DNA from: Salvelinus alpinus
Lineage: Eukaryota; Chordata; Actinopteri; Salmoniformes; Salmonidae
Length of the DNA: 64,000 bases
NCBI RefSeq assembly: GCF_045679555.1
Contig: NC_092096.1
Location: 24,463,055 to 24,527,054 of the forward strand
Direction of reading: 5' to 3'
The notes beneath the pieces are model-generated. The model did not search any database, was not told the origin of the DNA, and saw nothing but the letters and a program-made list of their open reading frames with translations. The position numbers and the translations under genes were made by a program. This document shows, one piece after another, positions 1-9,835 of the stretch; position 1 is the stretch's first letter, and each line of letters begins with the position of its first letter.

Positions 1-860
1 GTTTGGGTGGAGGGGTGGTGAGGATACTGTTCTGTGTGTTTGTGTTAGGGTGGAGGGGTGGTGAGGATACTGTTCTGTGTGTTTGTGTTAGGGTGGAGGG
101 GTGGTGAGGATACTGTTCTGTGTGTTTGTGTTTGGGTGGAGGGGTGGTGAGGATACTGTTCTGTGTGTTTGTGTTAGGGTGGAGGGGTGGTGAGGATACT
201 GTTCTGTGTGTTTGTGTTTGGGTGGAGGGGTGGTGAGGATACTGTTCTGTGTGTTTGTGTTTGGGTGGAGGGGTGGTGAGGATACTGTTCTATGTGTTTG
301 TGTTAGGGTGGAGGGGTGGTGAGGATACTGTTCTGTGTGTTTGTGTTAGGGTGGAGGGGTGGTGAGGATACTGTTCTGTGTGTTTGTGTTAGGGTGGAGG
401 GGTGGTGAGGATACTGTTCTGTGTGTTTGTGTTAGGGTGGAGGGGTGGTGAGGATACTGTTCTGTGTGTTTGTGTTAGGGTGGAGGGGTGGTGAGGATAC
501 TGTTCTGTGTGTTTGTGTTAGGGTGGAGGGGTGGTGAGGATACTGTTCTGTGTGTTTGTGTTAGGGTGGAGGGGTGGTGAGGATACTGTTATGTGTGTTT
601 GTGTTAGGGTGGAGGGGTGGTGAGGATACTGTTCTGTGTGTTTGTGTTTGGGTGGAGGGGTGGTGAGGATACTGTTCTGTGTGTTTGTGTTTGGGTGGAG
701 GGGTGGTGAGGATACTGTTCTGTGTGTTTGTGTTAGGGTAGAGGGGTGGTGAGGATACTGTTCTGTGTGTTTGTGTTAGGATGGAGGGGCGGTGAGGATA
801 CTGTTCTGTGTGTTTGTGTTAGGGTGGAGGGGTGGTGAGGATACTGTTCTGTGTGTTTGT
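1..860. repeat. 43-bp minisatellite, about 20 copies
   Basis: A tandem array with a regular 43-bp period: the GGGTGG core recurs at 5, 48, 91 and onward. Copies differ mainly at a TTTGGG/TTAGGG position and by rare single substitutions. It runs off the left edge and stops a few bases short of the splice donor of the exoc4 exon, so it occupies the start of the next exoc4 intron. ORFs on both strands here only reflect the repeat. The TTAGGG inside the unit is not telomeric. Confidence 0.95.
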
Positions 861-867
861 GTGTGAC

Positions 868-1023
868 CTGGTGAAGTCCTCCTCGTCCTCTCTCTTCTGT
901 CGGAGCTGTCTGGGCTGGGCCATGTTAGCCCAGTTGGGCAGAGACTGGAGCAGTCGGCTGATGTCCTCGTCCTTAGACCACGACGCACTGATGGTCAGCT
1001 TCTCCTCACACTGGACTATACCC
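868..1023 (-). CDS. exoc4: exoc4 (Sec8) internal exon, downstream of the 4678-4814 exon
   Basis: Exocyst complex component 4 (Sec8) is a subunit of the octameric complex that tethers secretory vesicles to the plasma membrane. On the minus strand the exon reads [15 protein letters not shown], then a D-I-S-R-L-L stretch, an N-M-A-Q-P motif and an acidic E-D-E-E-D-F end. I recognise this as the conserved central Sec8 segment. It is bounded by an AG acceptor (complement of 1024-1025) and a GT donor (complement of 866-867). Its 156 bp start by completing an Arg codon (AG|G) left by the 4678-4814 exon, so phases agree. There is no stop. A minisatellite begins directly beyond the donor. The rest of the protein is outside the window or not found. 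Confidence 0.93.
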
Positions 1024-1158
1024 CTGGGACACAGAGGACAGAGAGAGATCATCAACTGTATAGTACAGACAGACAGCATAGCATGAGGGTGGATGGAGAC
1101 AGATTGCCTGCATGAGGATAACTGCTTAGCTGGATCAGTGCTTGAGTCCACAGAACCA

Positions 1159-1725
1159 CCCATAGACACACAGCAGGCAGCTGAGGCACAGTGTTTCCAC
1201 ACCCATAGACACACAGCAGGCAGCTGAGGCACAGTGTTTCCACACCCATAGACACACAGCAGGCAGCTGAGGCACAGTGTTTCCACACCCATAGACACAC
1301 AGCAGGCAGCTGAGGCACAGTGTTTCCACACCCATAGACACACAGCAGGCAGCTGAGGCACAGTGTTTCCACACCCATAGACACACAGCAGGCAGCTGAG
1401 GCACAGTGTTTCCACACCCATAGACACACAGCAGGCAGCTGAGGCACAGTGTTTCCACACCCATAGACACACAGCAGGCAGCTGAGGCACAGTGTTTCCA
1501 CACCCATAGACACACAGCAGGCAGCTGAGGCACAGTGTTTCCACACCCATAGACACACAGCAGGCAGCTGAGGCACAGTGTTTCCACACCCATAGACACA
1601 CAGCAGGCAGCTGAGGCACAGTGTTTCCACACCCATAGACACACAGCAGGCAGCTGAGGCACAGTGTTTCCACACCCATAGACACACAGCAGGCAGCTGA
1701 GGCACAGTGTTTCCACACCCATAGA
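1159..1725. repeat. 43-bp minisatellite, about 13 copies
   Basis: A near-perfect tandem array whose unit contains CATAGACACACAGCAGG; the CATAGAC core is at 1161, 1204 and every 43 bp after. Because 43 is not a multiple of three, all three minus-strand frames are open, producing spurious ORFs of up to about 300 codons. It lies in the exoc4 intron next to the 868-1023 exon. It shares its period, but not an obvious sequence, with the array on the other side of that exon. Confidence 0.95.
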
Positions 1726-1737
1726 GGGAGTAACACC

Positions 1738-4312
1738 TGGTAGAGGAGAGGTAGAGGATGGAGGGGTAGAGGATGGAGGGGTAGAGGATGGAGGGGTAGA
1801 GGAGAGGTAGAGGAGAGGTAGAGGAGAGGTAGAGGATGGAGGGGTAGAGGATGGAGGGGTAGAGGAGAGGTAGAGGAGGGAGGGGTAGAGGATGGTGGGG
1901 TAGAGGAGAGGTAGAGGATGGAGGGGTAGAGGAGGGGTAGAGGATGGAGGGGTAGAGGATGGTGGGGTAGAGTAGAGGTAGAGGATGGAGGGGTAGAGGA
2001 TTGGGGGTAGAGGATGAGGGGTAGAGGAGAGGTAGAGGATGGAGGGGTAGAGGAGAGGTAGAGGATGGAGGGGTAGAGGAGGAGAGGTAGAGGATGGAGG
2101 GGTAGAGGAGAGGTAGAGGATGGAGGGGTAGAGGATTGGGGGTAGAGGATGGAGGGGTAGAGGAGAGGTAGAGGATGGAGGGGTAGATGAGAGGTAGAGG
2201 ATGGAGGGGTAGAGGAGGAGAGGTAGAGGATGGAGGGGTAGAGGAGAGGTAGAGGATGGAGGGGTAGAGGATTGGTGGTAGAGGATGGTGGGGTAGAGGA
2301 GAGGTAGAGGATGGAGGGGTAGAGGATGGCGGGGTAGAGGATGGAGGGGTAGAGGAGAAGTAGAGGATGGAGGGGTAGAGGATGGAGGGGTAGAGGATGG
2401 AGGGGTAGAGGATGGAGGGGTAGAGGATGGAGGGGTAGAGGATGGAGGGGTAGAGGATGGAGGGGTAGAGGAGGGAGGAGTAGAGGATTGGGGGTAGAGG
2501 ATGGAGGGGTAGAGGATGGAGGGGTAGAGGATGGCGGGGTAGAGGATGGAGGGGTAGAGGATGGCGGGGTAGAGGATGGAGGGGTAGAGGAGAGGTAGAG
2601 GATGGAGGGGTAGAGGATAGGTAGAGGATGGAGGGGTAGAGGATGGAGGGGTAGAGGAGAGGTAGAGGATGGAGGGGTAGAGTAGGGAGGGGTAGAGGAT
2701 GGAGGGGTAGAGGATGGAGGGGTAGAGGATGGAGGGGTAGAGGATGGAGGGGTAGAGGATGGAGGGGTAGAGGAGAGGTAGAGGATGGAGAGGTAGAGGA
2801 TGGAGGGGTAGAGGATGGAGGGGTAGAGGATGGAGGGGTAGAGGATTGGGGGTAGAGGATGGAGGGGTAGAGGATGGCTGGGTAGAGGATGGAGGGGTAG
2901 AGGATTGGGGGTAGAGGATGGAGGGGTAGAGGATGGAGGGGTAGAGGAGAGGTAGAGGATGGAGGGGTAGAGGAGAGGTAGAGGATGGAGGGGTAGAGGA
3001 TTGGGGGTAGAGGATGGAGGGGTAGAGGTTGAGTGGTAGAGGATGGCGGGGTAGAGGAGAGGTAGAGGATGGAGGGGTAGAGGATTGGGGGTAGAGGATG
3101 GAGGGGTAGAGGATGGCGGGGTAGAGGAGAGGTAGAGGATGGAGGGGTAGAGGATGGCGGGGTAGAGGATGGAGAGGTAGAGGATGGAGGGGTAGAGGAG
3201 AGGTAGAGGATGGAGAGGTAGAGGATGGAGGGGTAGAGGAGAGGTAGAGGATGGAGAGGTAGAGGATGGAGGGGTAGAGGATTGGGGGTAGAGGATGGAG
3301 GGGTAGAGGATGGCTGGGTAGAGGAGAGGTAGAGGATGGAGGGGTAGAGGAGAGGTAGAGGATGGAGGGGTAGAGGATTGGGGGTAGAGGATGGAGGGGT
3401 AGAGGTTGAGTGGTAGAGGATGGCGGGGTAGAGGAGAGGTAGAGGATGGAGGGGTAGAGGATTGGGGGTAGAGGATGGAGGGGTAGAGGATGGCGGGGTA
3501 GAGGAGAGGTAGAGGATGGAGGGGTAGAGGAGAGGTAGAGGATGGAGAGGTAGAGGATGGAGGGGTAGAGGAGAGGTAGAGGATGGAGAGGTAGAGGATG
3601 GAGGGGTAGAGGATGGAGGGGTAGAGGATGGAGGGGTAGATGATGGCGGGGTAGAGGATGGAGGGGTAGAGGATGGAGGGGTAGAGGAGAGGTAGAGGAT
3701 GGAGGGGTAGAGGATGGAGGGGTAGAGGATGGAGGGGTAGAGGAGAAGTAGAGGATGGAGAGGTAGAGGATGGAGGGGTAGAGGATGGAGGGGTAGAGGA
3801 CGGAGGGGTAGAGGATGGAGGGGTAGAGGATGGAGGGGTAGAGGATGGAGGGGTAGAGGAGATGTAGAGGATGGAGGGGTAGAGGAGAAGTAGAGGATGG
3901 AGGGGTAGAGGAGAAGTAGAGGATGGAGGGGTAGAGGAGAGGTAGAGGGTGGAGGGGTAGAGGAGAGGTAGAGGATGGAGGGGTAGAGGAGAGGTAGAGG
4001 ATGGAGGGGTAGAGGAGAGGTAGAGGATGGAGGGGTAGAGGAGAGGTAGAGGATGGAGGGGTAGAGGAGAGGTAGAGGATGGAGGGGTAGAGGAGAGGTA
4101 GAGGATGGAGGGGTAGAGGAGAGGTAGACGATGGAGGGGTAGAGGAGAGGTAGAGGATGGAGGGGTAGAGGATGGAGGGGTAGAGGATGGAGGGGTAGAG
4201 GATGGAGGGGTAGAGGATGGAGGGGTAGAGGAGGGAGGGGTAGAGGATGGAGGGGTAGAGGATGGAGGGGTAGAGGATGGAGGGGTAGAGGATGGAGGGG
4301 TAGAGGAGGGGC
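1738..4312. repeat. 2.6-kb G-rich minisatellite (GTAGAGGATGGAGGG units)
   Basis: A long array of interleaved units of about 16 bp (GTAGAGGATGGAGGGG) and 11 bp (GTAGAGGAGAG), with variants carrying GGCGGG, GGCTGG or ATTGGGGG. The plus strand is almost pure purine and G-rich; the minus strand, which is the exoc4 sense strand, is C/T-rich. Blocks of units recur in the same order, suggesting higher-order copying. It occupies most of the intron between the two exoc4 exons. Confidence 0.95.
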
Positions 4313-4363
4313 GGCCTAAATCTCTCTGGAGTTCAGCCAGATGAAGACAAGCACAGCACAGGT

Positions 4364-4412
4364 GTGAGGGTGTGTCAGAGAGGGTGTGTCAGAGAGGGTG
4401 TGTCAGAGAGAG
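4364..4412. repeat. Short tandem repeat of GTGTGTCAGAGAGG
   Basis: Three consecutive copies of a 15-bp unit followed by a GA run, in the exoc4 intron. Confidence 0.8.
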
Positions 4413-4520
4413 AGAGCACTGCTGAAGCCCAATATACCCTCAAGCAGAACACATTGAGTGAAATGACAGTTTGAGTTTCTATACCTTCTAGCAAGGAAGA
4501 GAGGAACCACTTTCCTCATG

Positions 4521-4715
4521 CTGGTCCTGAGTCAGTCTAACTCTTACCTGTATGAGGTGTTGCAGACCTCCTTGTTCTCCTTCAGCTGGTCCTGAGTCAG
4601 TCTAACTCTTACCCGTATGAGGTGTTGCAGACCTCCTTGTTCTCCTTCGGCTGGTCCTGAGTCAGTCTAACTCTTACCTGTATGAGGTGTTGCAGACCTC
4701 CTTGTACTCCTTCAG
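4521..4715 (-). repeat. 65-bp tandem triplication of an exoc4 exon end and splice donor
   Basis: The segment starting CTGGTCCTGAGTCAG occurs at 4521, 4586 and 4651, a 65-bp period. Read on the minus strand, each copy holds the last ~37 bases of the 4678-4814 exon, its GTAAGAG donor, and the first intronic bases. The rightmost copy belongs to the real exon; the two left copies are intronic decoys. The decoys share an A-to-T difference from the true exon (tyrosine codon to asparagine in the EYKEV stretch), and the middle copy has a further change next to the donor. Confidence 0.9.
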
Positions 4716-4814
4716 CTTGTCACAGACCATCTCCAGGAACTGGTTGGAGTAGGCACTCAGGTCCTGCATCAGAGTCATCAGGTCCTGGATGGACTTCTCC
4801 ACTACTACTGTGCT
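4678..4814 (-). CDS. exoc4: exoc4 (Sec8) internal exon
   Basis: The minus-strand translation contains V-E-K-S-I-Q-D-L-M, then [13 protein letters not shown] and [12 protein letters not shown]. This matches the conserved Sec8 core immediately before the segment encoded by the 868-1023 exon. Acceptor CTCCAG| and donor |GTAAGAG are clear. The exon is 137 bp and ends two bases into an Arg codon that the next exon completes. No earlier exoc4 exon was recognised to the right, although the 5' part of this minus-strand gene must lie there. Alternative use of the duplicated donors would add intronic sequence. Confidence 0.93.
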
Positions 4815-4982
4815 CTGGAGAGGACACAGACATACAGGCTTAATACATTCAGAATGATACATGAAATGTTTCATTTCAGGCAGAAATAATAAAGCTCCTT
4901 ACATGGAGAGAGGTAGAGAATATGTTTCAGCTGTTAATACTTATAGACACTAGTGAAACTATGTTTGTTCTTTGTTCTCATT

Positions 4983-5272
4983 ATTACATTTACATTACAT
5001 TTAAGTCATTTAGCAGACGCTCTTATCCAGAGCGACTTACAAATTGGTGCATTCACCTAATGACATCCAGTGGAACAGCCACTTTACAATAGTGCATCTA
5101 AATCTTTTAAGGGGGGGGGGGGGGGGGGGCAGAAGGATTGCTTTATCCTAGGTATTCCTTGAAGAGGTGGGGTTTCAGGTGTCTCCGGAAGGTGGTGATT
5201 GACTCCGCTGTCCTGGCGTCGTGAGGGAGTTTGTTCCACCATTGGGGTGCCAGAGCAGCGAACATTATAAAA
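4983..5272. repeat. Dispersed fish repeat (TCATTTAGCAGACGCTC family), unclassified
   Basis: Contains the widespread teleost motif CATTTAGCAGACGCTCTTATCCAGAGCGACTT (given here only by its first part) and a GGAAGGTGGTGATTGACTCC segment that recurs in salmonid genomes. A poly-G run of about 19 bases at 5112-5130 interrupts it. I do not know its transposon class. Confidence 0.6.
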
Positions 5273-5478
5273 ACTGAATGCAGTTCAAATTATATATCAA
5301 ATAAATAAATAAGAAACATATTGTGGTTTGACAATGTGAAAGAGTCCTAACCTCATCCCACATAACATTTTTCATTTCAACCACAAAACTGTCACTGTCT
5401 CCACAGCTCTGAGTCCAGTGATCCTTGTAATTCAGCCGCTCCCTTGTCCTCCCTTAACCAGGAAACATATTACTGAGT

Positions 5479-5586
5479 CCCAAATGACACCCTATTCCCT
5501 ATATAGTGCACTACTTTTGACCAGGTCCCAGGGCTCTGGACAAAAGTAGTACACTGTATAGGGAATAGTGTGCAATTTGGGACGCA
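5479..5586. mobile_element. Palindromic MITE (GCACTACTTTTGACCAG family), copy 1
   Basis: An inverted repeat of about 110 bp: GTCCCAAATGACACCC at the left is mirrored by a GGGACGC-type right end, with GTGCACTACTTTTGACCAG mirrored by GGACAAAAGTAGTACAC in the middle. Related copies lie at 13474 and 28225. It could fold into a long hairpin; the short ORFs here are artefacts. Confidence 0.75.
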
Positions 5587-6003
5587 GAAACTCATTACAG
5601 CTACTAGAAGGAGAGCAGATGAAGTCTCCTGAAGCAGTGTAACACCAGTGTTGAGGAGTGGGACTGTCAAGTCTCTCCTGTCCGATGTGCAAAGCCGTCA
5701 GCAGGCAACCAATCTAATACAATGACTATATTCTCCTGTCAGGGACTGGTGTTGGGAGCTTGTCATTGTCAACGATATACCACCGTGGCAGAGGAGTGGC
5801 AGGAGGTGTGTGTGTGAGAGAGAGATCAGGTGAGTGTGTGTGTAGGTGTGTACCTATGCCTACACGCATGACAAGATCCCCAGCGAGCTCTGACAAAACT
5901 ACAGTCATTACAGGTTAGCCAGAGTAGCGTTACAAATAGGACGGAAGCAGACACTTCAATACACACACACACCTAACTTGACACCACTGCCACAGACCTA
6001 AAC

Positions 6004-6550
6004 TATATGACCAGAACTATTTGGACACCTGCTCGTCGAACATCTCATTCCAAAATCATGGGCATTAATATGGAGTTGGTCCCCCCTTTGCTGCTATAAC
6101 AGCCTCCACTCTTCTGGGAAGGCATTCCACTAGATGTTGGAACATTGTTGCGGGGCCTGGCTCGCAGTCGGCGTTCTAATTCATCCCAAAGGTATTCAAT
6201 GGGGTTGAGGTCAGGGCTCTGTGCAAGCCAGTCAAGTTCTTCCACACCGATCTCGACAAACCATTTCTGTATGGACCTCGCTTTGTGCACGGGGGCATTG
6301 TCATGCTGAAACAGGAAAGGGCCTTCCCCAAACTGTTGCCACAAAGTTGGAAGCGCAGAATTGTCTAGAATGTCATTGTATACTTTACACCACTCTAGCC
6401 GACGCTTGGCATTGCGCATGGTGAGCTTATGCTTGTGTGCGGGTGCTCGGCAATGGAAACCCATTTTATGACGCTCCCGTCGAACAGTTCTTGTGTTAAC
6501 GTTGCTTTCAGAGGCAGCTGATCCGTCTGCCGACGTAATAGCAGGAGGGG
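6004..6550 (-). mobile_element. Tc1-like transposon relic, truncated
   Basis: The left end reads ATTTGGACACCTGCTCG, typical of a Tc1-like terminus. A minus-strand reading frame (6045-6557) keeps the C-terminal half of a Tc1 transposase: F-Q-H-D-N-A-P-V-H with the second catalytic Asp, then [11 protein letters not shown] with the catalytic Glu. The N-terminal DNA-binding part and right terminus are missing; sequence beyond about 6550 belongs to a LINE. Non-functional. Confidence 0.8.
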
Positions 6551-6863
6551 GCCACAACAGACTTTCTTCCGTCGCGACGTCCCTCCAAGGCCCTTCTGGT
6601 AGCTTGCTATCCCCGGCCCGCTAGCTGCCTGAAGCCACTCACTGGACTCCTATGATCACTCGGCTACGCATGCCTCTCGCTCACGTCAATATGCCTTGTC
6701 CATTGCTGTTTTGGTTAGTAATTATTGCCTTATTTCACTGTAGAGCCTCTAGCCCTGCTCAATACGCCTTATTTAACACTTTAGTTCCACATACCACACA
6801 TGCGGTGACGTCACCTGGTTTAAATTATATTTCTAGAGACAATATCTCTTTCATCTTCCCTCT

Positions 6864-7400
6864 ATGCACAGGTTTACCCTCACTGTATTGACATCCTACC
6901 ATACCTTTGTCTGTACATTATGCCTTGAATCTACTCTACCGTGCCCATTTGCTCCTTTTACTCTCTGTCTGAACGTACTAGACGACCAGTTATTTAGCCG
7001 TACCCTTCTCCTACTCCTCCTCTGTTCCTCTGGTGATGTAGAGGTGAATCCAGGCCCTGCAGTGCCTAGCTCCACTCCCATTCCCCAGGCGCTATCATTT
7101 GTTGACTTCTGTAACCGTAAAAGCCTTGGTTTCATGCATGTTAACATTAGAAGCCTCCTCCCTAAGTTTGTTTTATTCACTGCCCTAGCACACCCTGCCA
7201 ACCCTGATGTCCTAGCCGTGTCTGAATCTTGGCTCAGGAAGACCACCAAAAAGCCTGAAATTTACATCCCTAACTATAAGATTTTCCGACAAGATAGAAC
7301 TGCCAAAGGGGGCGTGTTGCAATCTACTGCAGAGATAGCCTGCAGAGTTCTGTCTTACTATCCAGGTCTGTACCCAAACAATTCGAGCTTCGACTTTTAA
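6864..7400 (+). pseudogene. LINE ORF fragment: hydrophobic leader, 2A-like motif, endonuclease N-terminus
   Basis: 178 codons. The first ~55 residues are hydrophobic and Leu/Cys-rich, ending in a run of leucines. They are followed directly by G-D-V-E-V-N-P-G-P, which fits the 2A ribosome-skipping consensus D-V-E-x-N-P-G-P. The endonuclease begins after about 25 residues (C-N-R-K-S-L then H-V-N-I-R-S-L). The frame ends at a stop near 7398 before the later endonuclease motifs, which resume in other frames. An upstream open frame (6652-6891) in a different frame probably holds the original start. 2A-like sequences are known in APE-type non-LTR elements; activity of this copy is not implied. Confidence 0.7.
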
Positions 7401-8762
7401 AAATCCACCTTTCCAGAAAGAAGTCTCTCACCGTTGCCGCTTGCTATAGACCCTCTGCCCCCAGCTGTGCCCTGGACACCATATGTGAACTGATTGCCCC
7501 CCATCTATCTTCAGACCTCGTGCTGCTAGGTGATCTAAACTGGGACATGCTTAACACCCCGGCCATCCTACAATCTAAGCTTGATGCCTTCAATCTCTCA
7601 CAAATTATCAATGAATCCACCAGGTACAACCCCAAAACCGTAAACACGGGCACCCTCATAGATATCATCCTAACCAACTTGCCCTCCAAATATACCTCTG
7701 CTGTTTTCAACCGAGATCTCAGCGATCACTGCCTCATTGCCTGCATCCGTAACAGGTCTGCGGTCAAACGACCTCCACTCATCACTATCAAACGCTCCCT
7801 AAAACACTTCAGCGAGCAGGCCTTTCTAATCGACCTGGCCCAGGTATCCTGGAAGGATATTGACCTCATCCCGTCAGTAGAGGATGCCTGGTCATTCCTT
7901 AAAAGTGGCTTCTTCACCATCTTAAATAAGCATGTCCCTTTCAAAAAATGTAAAGCCAGGAACAGATATAGCCCTTGGTTCTCTCCAGACCCTTGACCAG
8001 CACAAAAACATCCTGTGGTATTCTGCATTAGCATCGAATAGCCCCCGTGATATGCAACTTTTCAGGGAAGTCAGGAACCAATATACACAGGCAGTTAGGA
8101 AAGCTAAGGCTAGCTTTTTCAAGCAGAAATTTGCATCCTGTAGTACAAACTCAAAAAAGTTCTGGGACACTGTAAAGTCCATGGAGAATAAGAGCACCTC
8201 CTCCCAGCTGCCCACTGCACTGAGGCTAGGAAACATTGTCACCACTGATAAATCCATGATAATTGAGAATTTCAATAAGCATTTTTCTACGGCTGGCAAA
8301 GCTTTCCACCTGGCTACCCCTATCCCGGTAAACAGCCCTGCACTCCCCACAGCAACTCGCCCCCCACCCACCCCACCCCACCCCACCCCCCCCACCCCAC
8401 CCCACCCCACCCCACCCCATTTCTCCTTCACCCAAATCCAGATAGCTGATGTTCTTAAAGAGCTGCAAAACCTGGACCCCTACAAATCAGCCGGGCTAGA
8501 CAATCTGGACCCTCTCTTTTTAAAATGATCTGCTGAAATTGTTGCAACCCCTATTACTAGCCTGTTCAACCTCTCTTTGGTATCTGAGATTTCAAAAGAT
8601 TGGAAAGCTGCCGCGGTCATCCCCCTCTTCAAAGGGTGAGACACTCTAGACCCAAACTGCTACAGACCTATATCTATCCTACCCTGCCTTTCTAAGGTCT
8701 TCGAAAGCCAAGTTAACAAACAGATTACCGACCATTTCGAATCCCACCGTACCTTCTCCGCT

Positions 8763-9621
8763 ATGCAATCTGGTTTCAGAGCTGGTCATGGGTGCACCTC
8801 AGCCACGCTCAAGGTCCTAAACGATATCATAACTGCCATCGATAAGAGAGATTACTGTGCAGCCGTATTCATCGACCTGGCCAAGGCTTTCGACTCTGTC
8901 AATCACCACATTCTTATTGGCAGACTCAACAGCCTTGGTTTCTCAAATGATTGCCTCGCCTGGTTCACCAACTACTTCGCAGATAGAGTTCAGTGTGTCA
9001 AATCAGAGGGCCTGTTGTCCGGACCGCTGGCAGTCTCTATGGGGGTGCCACAGGGTTCAATTCTCGGGACGACTCTCTTCTCTGTATACATCAATGATGT
9101 CGTTCTTGCTGCTGGTGATTCTTTGATCCACCTCTACGCAGACAACACCATTCTGTATACATCTGGCCCTTCTTTGGACACTGTGCTAACAAACCTCCAA
9201 ACGAGCTTCAATGCCATAGAATTCTCCTTCCGTGGCCTCCAACTGCTTTTAAATGCAAGTAAAACTAAATGCATCACTACTCTGGACAGTTCTGACTTAG
9301 AATATGTGGCCAACTACAAATACCTAGGTGTCTGGCTAGACTGTAAACTCTCCTTCCAGACTCACATTAAGCATCTCCAATCCAAAATTAAATCTAGAAT
9401 CGGCTTCCTATTTCGTAACAAAGCCTCCTTCACTCATGCTGCCAAACATACCGTCGTAAAACTGACTATCCTACCGATCCTCGACTTCGATGATGTCAAT
9501 TATAAAATAGCCTCCAACACTCTACTCAACAAATTGGATGCAGTCTATCACAGTGCCATCCGTTTTGTCACTAAAGCCCCATATATGACCCACCACTGCG
9601 ACCTGTACGCTCTTATTGTGA
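8763..9621 (+). pseudogene. LINE reverse transcriptase fragment with YADN active site
   Basis: The frame shows standard non-LTR RT blocks: Q-S-G-F-R-A-G-H-G, F-I-D-L-A-K-A-F-D-S-V, M-G-V-P-Q-G-S-I-L-G, L-Y-A-D-N, and the thumb-side K-Y-L-G-V-W-L-D. The catalytic box, normally (Y/F)xDD, reads Y-A-D-N, so the second metal-binding Asp is lost. The last ~10 codons of the open frame (after the L-I-V-R residues) come from the adjoining Tc1 fragment. Upstream RT blocks (K-D-W-K-A-A at about 8600) sit in a frame closed by stops near 8638. Dead copy. Confidence 0.85.
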
Positions 9622-9835
9622 GAAGCTTGTGGAAGGCTACCCAAAACGTTTGAACCAAGTTAAACAATTTAAAGGCAATGCTACCAAATACTAATTGAGT
9701 GTATGTAAACTTCTGACCCACTGGGAATGTGATGAAAGAAATAAAATCTGAAATAAATAATTCTCTCTACTATTATTCTGACATTACACATTCTTAAAAT
9801 AAAGTGGTGATCCTAACTGACCTAAGACAGGATAT
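9622..9835 (+). mobile_element. 3' fragment of a Sleeping Beauty-family Tc1 element
   Basis: From CTTGTGGAAGGCTACC to CCTAAGACAGG this matches, with few changes, the 3' part of the complete element at 42137-43620 (compare 43326-43530). The terminal repeat proper is missing. It joins the LINE reverse transcriptase without any LINE 3' end. Confidence 0.85.

Larger units (their letters stand above)
6551..9621 (+). mobile_element. Non-LTR retrotransposon (LINE), APE-type, degraded
   Basis: A plus-strand element with, in order, a hydrophobic N-terminal leader with a 2A-like motif (7032-7058), apurinic-type endonuclease motifs (H-V-N-I-R-S-L at 7138 onward, then V-S-E-S-W-L), a linker region (7520-8528), and a reverse transcriptase (8763-9621). 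Open frames are broken by stops or shifts near 7400, 7996, 8528 and 8638. A CCCCA-rich run (8360-8420) has expanded in the linker. The order is that of CR1/L2-like fish LINEs; the exact clade was not determined. The 3' end is lost where a Tc1 fragment begins. Confidence 0.85.

Noticed and set aside
1159..1725. CRISPR-like regular repeats (also 24506-25155 and 33484-34001)
   Set aside because: Units are contiguous with no unique spacers, in a vertebrate genome; ordinary minisatellites.
819..1736. Long minus-strand ORFs of Cys/Leu/Val-rich repeats
   Set aside because: They are translations of a 43-bp minisatellite open in all three frames. Only the exon at 868-1023 within one of them is real.
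5470..5692. Two overlapping 66-codon minus ORFs
   Set aside because: They lie in a palindromic MITE with other copies in the window.
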